Translations under genes and position numbers: made by a program
In this document: positions 8,784 to 17,729 of the stretch, in pieces
Position numbering within the stretch: the stretch's first letter is position 1
Layout of the letters: every line of letters starts with the position of its first letter
From: an uncultured Paraprevotella sp.
GTDB taxonomy: Bacteria; Bacteroidota; Bacteroidia; Bacteroidales; Bacteroidaceae
DNA length: 40,046 nt
Direction of reading: 5' to 3'
Assembly (NCBI GenBank): GCA_900548345.1
Contig: URKA01000030.1
Coordinates: 1-40,046 of the forward strand
Notes under the pieces: model-generated
Told to the model about the DNA's origin: nothing
Seen by the model: the letters and a program-made list of their open reading frames with translations, nothing else
Databases searched by the model: none

Positions 8784-10119
8784 AATATTTGTCCAGTTTC
8801 TTGATGAACGTATTCTGGCAGAACACCACTACGCTGTCGCCTGCCTGGATTTGTGTCATACCGTTCACCTGCAGACCTTCGCCGTTGCGTACCACTCCGC
8901 CGATGGTCACTCCACGCGGAAGTCCCAGGTCTTTGACCAGTTTGCGCGTGACGCGTGTCTTGGGCTTTACTTCAAATTCCGCTACATCGGCATCTGCCAC
9001 CGTCAGGCATTTCACGTTCGTTACATCGGATTTCAGCATCATCTGGTAAATGTGGCTCGCGGCGATTGTCTTTTTGTTGATAATCGTACCGATGTCCAGT
9101 TTCTCAGCCATGGAGATATAGTCTATGTTGTCAACCAAGGCCACCGTTTTTCTCACACCCAACCGTTTGGCGGTAAGGCAGGCCAGGATGTTGCTTTCGC
9201 TTTGGCTCGACAAGGCCACGAATGCCTGTGTATGCTGTATGCCTTCGGCGAGGAGCAGTGAGGAGTCCCGCGCATCACCGTTGATGACCATCACATCATT
9301 GTCTCCCAAGGTTTCGTTCAGCTCGTTGCATCTTTGCGGGTCGCTCTCGAAAATCTTCACTTCCATATAGTCCGGTACATTCAGTGCCGTGTGCATGGCC
9401 GTGCGTCCTCCTCCCATAATCATGACATTCTTTACGTCCTCATAATGTTCCTTGCCTACAATCTTCCGGATATAAGGAATGTATTTTTTCGTGGTCATGA
9501 AATATACCACATCGTTTAACTGGAGCTGGTCGTCGCCGTTGGGGATGATGGTGTCGTCGCCACGTTTGATGGCTACGACGTGGTAACTGGTGTTCGGGCC
9601 GCACAGTGTTTTCAGGGGGATATCCAGTATTTCTGCCGTTTCGCGCAACTTGATGCCTAACATGATGAGTGCGCCGTTGTGTACGTCCCACCATTGACGC
9701 ACCCAGCTGTGCTTGATGCTCTCGGCAATGTCGCGGGCCGCCAGTATTTCCGGGAAGATGAGGGATTTGATGCCGATTTTATTGAAGAAGTCTTTGTATT
9801 CGGGAGCCAGATATTCTGCATTGTCGATTCGTGCGACAGTCTTTCTGGCACCGAGAGAGTTGGCCAGCATGCAACAGGTGATGTTCTTGGTCTCATCGGG
9901 AGTCACGGCGATAAAGAGGTCGGCATGGGATGTTCCCGCGTCTTTCAGTCCGTTGATGGATGTGGGAGATACGTTCATGGTCATCAGGTCGACATCGTCT
10001 GACATCTTCGACAATTTTTCTTCATTCTCGTCCAATAACGTGATGTCTTGTTTTTCCTTGGCCAGCAAACGGGCCAAGTGCGTGCCGACGGCACCTGCTC
10101 CGGCTATAATGATTTTCAT
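8776..10119 (-). CDS. trkA: Trk system potassium transporter peripheral subunit TrkA
   Basis: A 447-residue cytoplasmic regulator of TrkH-type potassium uptake that binds NAD(H). It contains two RCK_N-RCK_C repeats. The first Rossmann fold opens with IIAGAGAVGTHLARLL at residues 3-18 and the second with IMGGGRTAMHTAL near residue 235; each is followed by an acidic residue at the end of the second strand (LLDENE and KIFESD). Length is close to that of the E. coli protein. The gene starts 3 bp after dxs, so it is co-transcribed. No trkH is in the window: the space downstream is occupied by the convergent DUF4435 gene. Confidence 0.95.
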   Translation of the reverse strand: MKIIIAGAGAVGTHLARLLAKEKQDITLLDENEEKLSKMSDDVDLMTMNVSPTSINGLKDAGTSHADLFIAVTPDETKNITCCMLANSLGARKTVARIDNAEYLAPEYKDFFNKIGIKSLIFPEILAARDIAESIKHSWVRQWWDVHNGALIMLGIKLRETAEILDIPLKTLCGPNTSYHVVAIKRGDDTIIPNGDDQLQLNDVVYFMTTKKYIPYIRKIVGKEHYEDVKNVMIMGGGRTAMHTALNVPDYMEVKIFESDPQRCNELNETLGDNDVMVINGDARDSSLLLAEGIQHTQAFVALSSQSESNILACLTAKRLGVRKTVALVDNIDYISMAEKLDIGTIINKKTIAASHIYQMMLKSDVTNVKCLTVADADVAEFEVKPKTRVTRKLVKDLGLPRGVTIGGVVRNGEGLQVNGMTQIQAGDSVVVFCQNTFIKKLDKYFM

Positions 10120-10122
10120 ATT

Positions 10123-12045
10123 CTATGTATGTGATATGGAACGAAGTTGTGTGATAATTGCATCGCAGTCTATACCGGCGATGTGCTGGAGCTGCGAAAC
10201 CGTGCCATGCTCCACGAATTGGTCGGGAAGTCCCATGCGTCTGACTCTTGGGCAGAAATCATGCTCCGACATATATTCCAATACGGCAGAGCCGAGTCCG
10301 CCGGTGATGACGCCGTCTTCTATGGTGACGATACGGGTGAAATTCTTTCCCACTTCCTGTAGAATGTTCTCGTCAATCGGTTTCAGGAAACGCATGTCAT
10401 AGTGGGCCACTGTCATGGGGTGTCCTTCTTCTGCCTGTTGGCGCTCGAATGCTTCGATGGCTTTCTCTGCCATGTTTCCGATGGGGCCGATGGAGAGGAG
10501 GGCAATGTCCTTTCCGTCCTTGATTTTCCGCCCTGTTCCCACTTTGATTTCCACAAGTGGACATTCCCATTCAACCAGGTCGCCTCTTCCGCGGGGATAG
10601 CGTATCACGAACGGGCCCTGGTCGGGTAGCTGTGCGGTGTACATGAGCCGTCTCAATTCCCGCTCGTCGTAAGGTGACGAAATGGTAAGGTTCGGGATGG
10701 GGCGCAAGGCCGCCAGATCGAACGCACCGTGGTGCGTGGGACCGTCTTCGCCGACCAGTCCGGCGCGGTCGAGGCATAGCACGACGTTGAGCCGCTCGAT
10801 GGCCACGTCATGGATAAGGTTATCGTAGGCACGTTGCGCGAAAGACGAATAAATATTACAAAAGGGTGTCAGCCCATCCTGCGCCATTCCGCCGGAGAAT
10901 GTGACCGCATGCCCTTCGGCGATGCCCACGTCAAATGCTCTTTCCGGCATTTGTTTCATCAATATGTTCATGGAACAGCCGGAAGGCATGGCCGGTGTCA
11001 CCCCGATGATGCGCGGGTTCTGTTGTGCCAGTTCAAGAAGAGTCTGTCCGAAAACATCCTGGTAGCGGGGGGGGAGGTTGCTTGTGTCGGTCTTGATTCT
11101 TTCGCCCGTTTCCTTGTCGAACTTGCCGGGTGCATGCCAGATAGTAGCTTCCTTCTCGGCCGGCTTGAACCCTTTTCCTTTCACGGTGTGTATGTGTAAC
11201 AGTTTCGGTCCCTTCATGTCCTTCAACGTTTGCAGGGTCTGAACGAGTTCTGTTACGTTATGTCCGTCCGTTGGGCCGAAGTATCTGATGTTCATGCCCT
11301 CGAATACATTCTGTTGGTTACTGATAAGTGACTTCAGCGAGTTGTTGAAGCGGATAAGTCTTTTGCGTCGGTCATCATTCAGCCATCCCCAACGATACAG
11401 CTTTTGCGAAACCATGAAACGGGCATGGTTGTACCACCCGCTTGTATGGAGCTGGTGCAGATAATGTTTCATGCCTCCTACGCTCCGGTCGATACTCATA
11501 TTGTTGTCGTTCAATATTATGAGTATGTCATTCGGGGTGGAAGAGGCATTGTTCAGTCCTTCAAAGGCCAGACCTCCGCTCATTGAACCGTCTCCGATGA
11601 CTGCAATAATGTGTCTGTCGTTTTCCCCTTTGTTGACCGATGCTACGGCCATGCCCAATGCTGCGGAAATGGAATTGGACGCATGTCCGCACGTAAAGGT
11701 GTCATATTCGCTTTCCGACGGAGAGGGAAACGGTTTCAACCCGTGCAGTTTGCGGTTTGTAGAAAACCGGCTTCTGCGCCCTGTGAGTATCTTGTGCCCG
11801 TACGCCTGGTGGCCTACGTCCCACACAATGCGGTCGTAGGGGGTATGGTACACATAATGCAACGCGACAGTCAGTTCCACCACTCCGAGACTGGAGGCAA
11901 AATGACCGGGATTGTCCGCCAGTTCGTCGATGATGTTGTTGCGCAACTCTTCGCAGACCTGCGGCAATTTTTCAACGGGAAGAAGGCGCAGGTCGGAAGG
12001 TATATTGATTTGCGATAACAGACTATATGTTTTTTTGTTATTCAT
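10123..12045 (-). CDS. dxs: 1-deoxy-D-xylulose-5-phosphate synthase
   Basis: A 640-residue thiamine-diphosphate enzyme that condenses pyruvate and glyceraldehyde 3-phosphate, the first step of the MEP isoprenoid pathway, also feeding thiamine and pyridoxal synthesis. Motifs seen are the early HVGHQAY-type segment (VWDVGHQAYGHK), the cofactor/magnesium motif GDGSMSGG beginning at residue 151 with the following NNAS, and LVGEDGPTHHG with glutamate 433, the conserved residue that activates the thiazolium ring. Length is normal and all three transketolase-like domains are present. It leads a two-gene operon with trkA, a pairing I recall as common in Bacteroides. Confidence 0.97.
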   Translation of the reverse strand: MNNKKTYSLLSQINIPSDLRLLPVEKLPQVCEELRNNIIDELADNPGHFASSLGVVELTVALHYVYHTPYDRIVWDVGHQAYGHKILTGRRSRFSTNRKLHGLKPFPSPSESEYDTFTCGHASNSISAALGMAVASVNKGENDRHIIAVIGDGSMSGGLAFEGLNNASSTPNDILIILNDNNMSIDRSVGGMKHYLHQLHTSGWYNHARFMVSQKLYRWGWLNDDRRKRLIRFNNSLKSLISNQQNVFEGMNIRYFGPTDGHNVTELVQTLQTLKDMKGPKLLHIHTVKGKGFKPAEKEATIWHAPGKFDKETGERIKTDTSNLPPRYQDVFGQTLLELAQQNPRIIGVTPAMPSGCSMNILMKQMPERAFDVGIAEGHAVTFSGGMAQDGLTPFCNIYSSFAQRAYDNLIHDVAIERLNVVLCLDRAGLVGEDGPTHHGAFDLAALRPIPNLTISSPYDERELRRLMYTAQLPDQGPFVIRYPRGRGDLVEWECPLVEIKVGTGRKIKDGKDIALLSIGPIGNMAEKAIEAFERQQAEEGHPMTVAHYDMRFLKPIDENILQEVGKNFTRIVTIEDGVITGGLGSAVLEYMSEHDFCPRVRRMGLPDQFVEHGTVSQLQHIAGIDCDAIITQLRSISHT

Positions 12046-12064
12046 CAGCTTGATTTAATCCATG

Positions 12065-12072
12065 CAAAATTA
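12065..12072 (-). promoter_or_regulatory. -7 element of the dxs-trkA operon
   Basis: The minus strand reads TAATTTTG, an exact TAnnTTTG match, 19 bp ahead of the dxs ATG. No -33 box is clear at the standard spacing. Confidence 0.5.
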
Positions 12073-12094
12073 GCACAAATTCATATATCTTGCT

Positions 12095-12102
12095 TATTTT
12101 TG
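12095..12102 (+). promoter_or_regulatory. -7 element of the GSCFA/murF-alr operon
   Basis: TATTTTTG matches TAnnTTTG and lies 40 bp before the GSCFA start, divergent from the dxs promoter. The -33 region is not recognisable. Confidence 0.45.
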
Positions 12103-12142
12103 CATGAAAAATTGCCTTTTTGCATTTTAAGAAGAGATTGTG

Positions 12143-13135
12143 ATGGAGTTTCGGACTAAAGTGAAAATACCAAAGCCGACAGATTGGATAAGTCCCGGCG
12201 ACAAGATTTGTCTGTTGGGGTCATGTTTTGCCGGATATGTCGGCAACCGTATGCGGTTGGCCGGGCTGGATGTGTCAGTGAATCCTTTCGGTGTACTGTA
12301 CAATCCTTGGAGTATTGCGACTGCATGCATGTTGATGTCGAATGACCAACCGATACCTGACGGGTGTTTCTTCGAGTCGGGCGGACGTTGGCACAGTTGG
12401 TTGAATGACAGCTCGTTTTCCGCCGCCTCTCTTGAGGAATGTCGCGCCGGACTGGAAATGGTAAGGTGTGAGCAGATGACACGCCTGCGGGAACTGGATT
12501 ATCTGTTCATTACCTTGGGGACAAACCGGTACTACGAACTTTGCGGTTCTCATCTTGTGGTCGGCAATTGCCACAAGCAGCCCGGACGCATGTTTGTAGA
12601 ATGTATTCCCGATACGGAACAGACCGTTGCTGTACTCGAACAGGCTTTGAATGTATTGTGGACCGTGCGTCCTACGTTGCGCTTCGTATTGACCGTAAGT
12701 CCCTACCGTTATGCTAAGTATGGCTTTCATGAAAACCATCTGGGAAAGTCGGTCCTGTTATTGGCTGCCGATACTTTGTGCAAACGCCATGAACGCCTCT
12801 GCACTTATTTCCCGGCTTACGAGATTCTTCTCGACGAACTGAGAGACTACCGTTTTTATGCCGACGACATGCTACACCCGTCGGATGCAGCCGTGTCTTA
12901 TATATGGGAATGTTTATCCTCTTCAGTCTTTTCCGAGGAGACACGGGCATTTGTGTCTGAATGTGAAAATGTGGGAAGGGCGTTGGCACATCGTCCGCAG
13001 CATCCCGAATCATCTGCATACCGGGACTTTCTGCGGCAGACGATGGGGAGAATAGAACAATTAAACAAGAAATATCGAACGGCAGCGTTCTCCACCGAAT
13101 ACGAAAGGTTAGGGAGACTGCTTAAAAATCAGTAA
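12143..13135 (+). CDS. GSCFA family protein with SGNH-hydrolase-like motifs
   Basis: A 330-residue protein without a signal peptide. It carries the family name motif at residues 26-30 (LLGSCFAGYVG). Three features match the blocks of SGNH/GDSL hydrolases: serine 27 in GSC for block I, GTN at 126-128 for block III, and DMLH at 242-245 (DxxH) for block V. A deacylase or acyltransferase activity is therefore plausible, but the family is functionally uncharacterised as far as I know. I start it at ATG 12143 rather than the GTG codon directly before, given the purine-rich AAGAAGAG upstream. It ends 6 bp before the MurF-Alr fusion, so the two are almost certainly co-translated, pointing to a role in the cell envelope. 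Confidence 0.88.
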   Translation: MEFRTKVKIPKPTDWISPGDKICLLGSCFAGYVGNRMRLAGLDVSVNPFGVLYNPWSIATACMLMSNDQPIPDGCFFESGGRWHSWLNDSSFSAASLEECRAGLEMVRCEQMTRLRELDYLFITLGTNRYYELCGSHLVVGNCHKQPGRMFVECIPDTEQTVAVLEQALNVLWTVRPTLRFVLTVSPYRYAKYGFHENHLGKSVLLLAADTLCKRHERLCTYFPAYEILLDELRDYRFYADDMLHPSDAAVSYIWECLSSSVFSEETRAFVSECENVGRALAHRPQHPESSAYRDFLRQTMGRIEQLNKKYRTAAFSTEYERLGRLLKNQ

Positions 13136-13141
13136 TGAGAT

Positions 13142-15613
13142 ATGCCATATTCATTAGAAAAAATCACTTCGCTCATTGGAGCCCATCTGTGGGGTAATGA
13201 GGATACGGAAATCAGTTGGGTGCTGACTGACAGTCGTTCACTTTGTTTTCCTGAGGATACTTTGTTTTTCGCTTTGGAAAGCAATAGGAATGACGGGCAC
13301 CGTTACATACCGGAACTCTATCGGCGTGGGGTACGTTCATTCGTGGTTGCCCGTCTGCCTGAAAATGCAAGAGATTATCCGGATGCGAACTTTTTGTCGG
13401 TGGTCAGTCCCCTGAAGGCTTTGCAAAGGTTGGCTGAGCGGCATCGTGAGGCTTTCGATATTCCGGTGGTGGGTATTACGGGAAGCAATGGAAAGACAAT
13501 CGTCAAGGAGTGGTTGTATCAACTCTTGTCGCCCGATACGGCTGTGACACGCTCGCCGCGCAGCTATAATTCCCAGATTGGCGTGCCTTTGTCTGTGTGG
13601 ATGTTGGATGAATACAGTCGGATAGGCCTCTTTGAGGCCGGCATTTCCCAGTGTGGAGAGATGGAAGCCTTGCAATCCGTCATTCAGCCCACGATAGGTG
13701 TTTTTACATGCCTGGGGGATGCACATCAGGAGAATTTCTCCGACATGGAACAGAAATGCGGAGAGAAACTGAAGCTGTTCAAAGACAGCAGGGTCTTGGT
13801 TTATCCTCTCGATGATGCGCGTGTGGTTGCATGTGTGGAACGCTCGACTTTCAAGGGCGAGCGGTTGGCGTGGTCGTTCCTCAGCAAGGACGCTCCGTTG
13901 TATGTGTCTGCGGTTGTCAAGGATGGAGCAAGGACGCGTATTACCTATATATATAAAGGTATGGAGAATACCTACGAGATTCCCTTTATCGATGAGGCGT
14001 CGGTGCAGAACTCCGTAAGTTGTCTGGCTGTTTGTCTGCAATTCGGGGTATGTCCCGAAGACATCGCCTGCAGGATGGCGAATTTGGAGCCTGTGGCGAT
14101 GCGCCTTGAGGTAAAGGAAGGGCGTAACGGATGTACCTTGATAAATGACAGTTACAACTCCGACTTCAATTCATTGGACATTGCTCTCGACTTCATGAAC
14201 CGGCGTCCGGACTGTACGGGACGCAGGCGTACGCTCATCTTGAGCGATATGGCACAGACCGGCCTGGACGCGGATACGCTTTATAAGCGCGTGGCGCGTT
14301 TGGTGGCCACCCGTGGTGTGGAGAAGTTCATTGGAGTAGGGCCGTGCTTGAAGGCTGCGGCCGGAGAGTTTGGTATGGAGGAAGCCGTGTTTTTCGGTTC
14401 GACGGAAGAGCTTATGGCAAGCGAAGTTTTTGAAGACCTGCACGATGATGTGATTCTTGTCAAAGGAGCAAGGGATTTCCGTTTTGACATGTTGACGGAA
14501 CAGTTGTCACTGAAAGTCCATGAGACGATTCTTGAAGTCAATCTGAACGCGGTGGTGGACAACTTGAACTATTACCGCAGTTTCATGAAACCCGAAACCC
14601 GAATGACGTGTATGGTGAAGGCCTCGGCATACGGTGCCGGAGCGGTGGAGCTGGCAAAGACCTTGCAGGACCATCGTGTGGATTATCTTGCGGTGGCCGT
14701 GGCCGATGAAGGTGTGGATTTGCGTAAGGCGGGCATCACGTCGAACATCATGATAATGAATCCGGAGATGAGCAGTTTCAAGACATTGTTCGAATACGAC
14801 CTGGAGCCGGAGGTGTACAGTTTCCGTTTGCTGGATGCTTTGATTCATGCGGCGGAGAAAGAAGGGGTGACGCATTTCCCCATCCATGTGAAACTGGATA
14901 CGGGCATGCATCGTCTGGGCTTCGACCCGGTGATGGACATGCCGAGGCTGATAGAAAGATTGCAACGTCAGACGGCTGTGATTCCCCGTTCCGTGTTCTC
15001 CCATTTCGTGGGAAGCGACAGTGATGATTTCGATGCGTTCTCCGCCCGTCAGTATGACTTGTTTCTGAAAGGCAGCGATCTGTTGCAGCAGGCATATTCC
15101 CATAAGATATTGCGTCATATCTGCAACAGCGCGGGTATCGAGCATTTTCCCGAACGTCACTTGGACATGGTGCGTCTGGGACTGGGATTGTACGGCATCA
15201 ATTCGCGCAACAATGAAATGCTGCACAATGTGAGTACCTTGAAGACTACCATTCTGCAGATTCACGATGTGCCCAAAGAAGATACCGTAGGTTACAGCCG
15301 CAAAGGGCGTCTGACGCGCGACAGCCGTATAGCCGCCCTTCCCATCGGCTATGCCGACGGTCTGGACCGCAAGTTAGGTAACGGAAATGCTTATTGCCTG
15401 GTCAATGGCAAGCGTGCCCCATACGTAGGTAATATCTGTATGGACGTCTGCATGATAGACGTGACAGACATCGACTGCAAGGAGGGCGATTCTGTCGTGA
15501 TTTTCGGCGATGACCTTCCCGTAACGGAACTGAGCGATGCCATCGGCACTATCCCATACGAAATTCTGACAGGCGTCAGTTCGCGCGTGAAACGGGTGTA
15601 TTACCAGGATTGA
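13142..15613 (+). CDS. murF: Bifunctional UDP-MurNAc-tripeptide--D-Ala-D-Ala ligase / alanine racemase
   Basis: An 823-residue fusion of two peptidoglycan enzymes. Residues 1-455 are MurF, which adds D-Ala-D-Ala to the UDP-MurNAc tripeptide: the ATP loop is GITGSNGKTIVKEW with lysine 118, and the substrate-binding LINDSYNSDFNS segment is present. Residues about 460-823 are a fold-type III alanine racemase making D-Ala: the PLP lysine is 493 in MVKASAYGAG, the catalytic tyrosine is probably 718 in VGYSRKG, and GNICMDVCMIDVTD marks the C-terminal barrel. Both active sites look intact. The fusion is characteristic of Bacteroidetes and would couple D-Ala supply to its use. It follows the GSCFA gene by 6 bp and is followed by a terminator. 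Confidence 0.96.
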   Translation: MPYSLEKITSLIGAHLWGNEDTEISWVLTDSRSLCFPEDTLFFALESNRNDGHRYIPELYRRGVRSFVVARLPENARDYPDANFLSVVSPLKALQRLAERHREAFDIPVVGITGSNGKTIVKEWLYQLLSPDTAVTRSPRSYNSQIGVPLSVWMLDEYSRIGLFEAGISQCGEMEALQSVIQPTIGVFTCLGDAHQENFSDMEQKCGEKLKLFKDSRVLVYPLDDARVVACVERSTFKGERLAWSFLSKDAPLYVSAVVKDGARTRITYIYKGMENTYEIPFIDEASVQNSVSCLAVCLQFGVCPEDIACRMANLEPVAMRLEVKEGRNGCTLINDSYNSDFNSLDIALDFMNRRPDCTGRRRTLILSDMAQTGLDADTLYKRVARLVATRGVEKFIGVGPCLKAAAGEFGMEEAVFFGSTEELMASEVFEDLHDDVILVKGARDFRFDMLTEQLSLKVHETILEVNLNAVVDNLNYYRSFMKPETRMTCMVKASAYGAGAVELAKTLQDHRVDYLAVAVADEGVDLRKAGITSNIMIMNPEMSSFKTLFEYDLEPEVYSFRLLDALIHAAEKEGVTHFPIHVKLDTGMHRLGFDPVMDMPRLIERLQRQTAVIPRSVFSHFVGSDSDDFDAFSARQYDLFLKGSDLLQQAYSHKILRHICNSAGIEHFPERHLDMVRLGLGLYGINSRNNEMLHNVSTLKTTILQIHDVPKEDTVGYSRKGRLTRDSRIAALPIGYADGLDRKLGNGNAYCLVNGKRAPYVGNICMDVCMIDVTDIDCKEGDSVVIFGDDLPVTELSDAIGTIPYEILTGVSSRVKRVYYQD

Positions 15614-15691
15614 AAGGAATTCTTGGATTGATGTTGCTTAGGGGAAAGGTACGAAACTTTCTTCTTGCGTGAAACCTTCTTATATGCGAAA

Positions 15692-15737
15692 AAGTGCTAT
15701 GACAGTTCTATAAAGGGACTGCCGTAGTACTTTTTTT
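15692..15737 (+). terminator. Intrinsic terminator after murF-alr
   Basis: A 15-bp stem (15692-15706 with 15718-15732; two G-U pairs and one A-C mismatch) with an 11-nt loop, running into a tract of T ending at 15737. It separates the murF-alr operon from the polysaccharide locus. Confidence 0.8.
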
Positions 15738-15844
15738 GTATATATCCCGATTGCATAAGGGTAAAAATGGAGAGGAAAAATTGCCGAACGACAAAAATGC
15801 AGGTTCCCAATACAAATGTACCGTATAAAGAAAGTACGTTACTT

Positions 15845-15852
15845 TACTTTTG
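15845..15852 (+). promoter_or_regulatory. -7 element upstream of the GH13 gene; decides the start
   Basis: TACTTTTG matches TAnnTTTG. It lies inside the longest open frame, which begins at 15767, so transcription from it would start near 15859 and only the ATGs at 15869 or 15878 would be used. No clear -33 element. Confidence 0.6.
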
Positions 15853-15877
15853 TATCGTGAAGCTTAAAATGAATATC

Positions 15878-17608
15878 ATGAAAATCAGTAATTTTTTAGT
15901 ATCGATAGCCATTATGTCGGCTGCACCGGCAGCTTTGTCGGCACAGAAAGGACCGGAATGGCTCAATAAGGCAATTTTTTATCAGATTTATCCGTCATCG
16001 TATATGGATACAGATGGTAATGGTATCGGTGATATACCAGGTATCATTTCACGTTTGGACTATATCCGTTCGTTGGGTGTGACGGCTTTGTGGCTTAATC
16101 CCGTATTTGAGTCGGGGTGGTTTGACGGCGGTTATGACGTGATAGACTATTATAAGGTAGATCCGCGTTTTGGAACAAATACGGATATTGTGAAATTGAT
16201 TGACGAGGCACATGTGCGTGGCATGAAAGTATGTTTTGATCTTGTCCCTGGTCATACCAGTACGGAATGTGCCTGGTTCAAGGAGTCATCGCAAAAAGAT
16301 CCCAATTTACGGTACAGTGATTATTATATATGGATGGATGACATTTCGGAGGCTGAGAAAAACGAGATAAAGGAGCGCCATAAAGAACCGAATCCGGAGT
16401 CAAGCCGTCGCGGGCGTTATGTTGAGGCAAATGCACCGCGAGCCAAATATTATGAGAAGAATTTCTTTGAATGCCAACCGGCACTGAACTATGGCTTTGC
16501 CCATCCGGATCCGGCTCATCCATGGGAGCAACCGGTAGATGCTCCGGGACCGCAGGCTTTGCGCCGGGAATTGCGTAATATCATGTCATTCTGGTTCGAT
16601 CATGGTGTAGACGGTTTTCGGGTAGACATGGCAAACTCTTTAATAAAGAACGATTATGATGGTGTGGAAATACGTCGTTTGTGGGCTGAGATGCGTAAAT
16701 GGCGTGATGAGGCATACCCCCAGTGTGCCCTTATTTCCGAATGGTCTATACCTACGGAAGCCATACCTGCCGGTTTTGACATAGACTTTATGATACATTT
16801 TGGTGTTGATGCTTATCGTCCGTTGTTCTTTGCCAAGGATTCACCGATGGGACACGATGCGAACTATGACTATTGCTATTTTGATGAAACTGGTAAAGGA
16901 AGTATTGAGACCTTTGTTAAAAACTATACAGAGGCATACAACGCAACCCATGACAGAGGATACATCGCCATTCCAACGGCCAATCATGATTTCCAACGTC
17001 CTAATGTGGGCCGTCGCAATACGGTTGAGCAACTGAAAGTGGCTATGACGTTTTTTCTGACCATGCCGGGGGTGCCTTTCATTTATTATGGTGACGAGAT
17101 AGCCATGAAGTATCAGCCAGGTTTGCCCAGCAAGGAAGGAAGTAATGACCGCGCAGGTACACGTACCCCTATGCAGTGGACTTCCGGTGCAACGGCAGGA
17201 TTCTCCACCTGTGAACCTGAACGTCTTTATTTTCCGGTAGATACCGATCATGGGAAACTTACTGTTGAGACACAGGAAAAAGACCCTAATTCAATGCTCA
17301 ATTATGTGCGTAGCCTAATAAAACTTCGCCAATCATCCGCTGCGTTGGGTAACAATGGAGGTTGGAAATTGCTCAGTAGTGTGGAACAACCTTATCCGAT
17401 GATATACAAACGTGCGTTGGGTGCAGAGACCTATGTGGTAGCACTCAACCCGAGTGCAAAGAAGGTGGCGGCAAGTTTTGGGACACTTGGATTTGATAAG
17501 GTGAAAACGGTTTCATCAAGTGGCAAGGGTAGCTATAAACCGGGTAAAAAACAGGATGCAGTAAGTTTGGGAGGATTCAGTGCTATTGTGTTTAAAATGG
17601 TTGAATAA
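15878..17608 (+). CDS. Secreted GH13 alpha-amylase/alpha-glucosidase-family enzyme
   Basis: A 576-residue glycoside hydrolase with a signal peptide (MKISNFLVSIAIM, cleaved near ALSAQ). The (beta/alpha)8 barrel begins with AIFYQIYPSSYMD and the calcium-type DTDGNGIGD loop. The GH13 catalytic triad is complete: nucleophile aspartate 250 in GFRVDMAN, acid/base glutamate 288 in ISEWS, and aspartate 371 in TANHDF. The stretch FIYYGDEI followed by RTPMQW resembles alpha-glucosidase and trehalose-synthase-like subfamilies, so an exo-acting alpha-glucosidase is likelier than an endo-amylase. A short beta-sandwich closes the protein. ATG 15869 is an alternative start; the in-frame 15767 start is rejected because a promoter element lies within the extension and it would bury the signal peptide. 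First gene of the polysaccharide locus; bases look more AT-rich than the housekeeping genes before it. Confidence 0.9.
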   Translation: MKISNFLVSIAIMSAAPAALSAQKGPEWLNKAIFYQIYPSSYMDTDGNGIGDIPGIISRLDYIRSLGVTALWLNPVFESGWFDGGYDVIDYYKVDPRFGTNTDIVKLIDEAHVRGMKVCFDLVPGHTSTECAWFKESSQKDPNLRYSDYYIWMDDISEAEKNEIKERHKEPNPESSRRGRYVEANAPRAKYYEKNFFECQPALNYGFAHPDPAHPWEQPVDAPGPQALRRELRNIMSFWFDHGVDGFRVDMANSLIKNDYDGVEIRRLWAEMRKWRDEAYPQCALISEWSIPTEAIPAGFDIDFMIHFGVDAYRPLFFAKDSPMGHDANYDYCYFDETGKGSIETFVKNYTEAYNATHDRGYIAIPTANHDFQRPNVGRRNTVEQLKVAMTFFLTMPGVPFIYYGDEIAMKYQPGLPSKEGSNDRAGTRTPMQWTSGATAGFSTCEPERLYFPVDTDHGKLTVETQEKDPNSMLNYVRSLIKLRQSSAALGNNGGWKLLSSVEQPYPMIYKRALGAETYVVALNPSAKKVAASFGTLGFDKVKTVSSSGKGSYKPGKKQDAVSLGGFSAIVFKMVE

Positions 17609-17673
17609 AAGGAAGTTGGACAAAAGTACAGAACGAAAAGACAAAGTCACCCTCTTTCTTTTGCCCAATGTGT

Positions 17674-17681
17674 TACATTTG
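17674..17681 (+). promoter_or_regulatory. Possible -7 element upstream of the GH2 gene
   Basis: TACATTTG fits TAnnTTTG, 48 bp before the GH2 ATG in a 121-bp gap. A nearby TTTTG is too close for a standard -33 box, so this is tentative. It would allow the GH2 and ELWxxDGT genes to be expressed apart from GH13. Confidence 0.45.
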
Positions 17682-17729
17682 CAATGACGATTTCTTCGGA
17701 CAAATACTAAAAACTATAATTCATATACA

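Noticed and set aside
15767..15877. N-terminal extension of the GH13 gene
   Set aside because: It contains a TAnnTTTG element and would place the signal peptide internally; the start at 15878 or 15869 is preferred.
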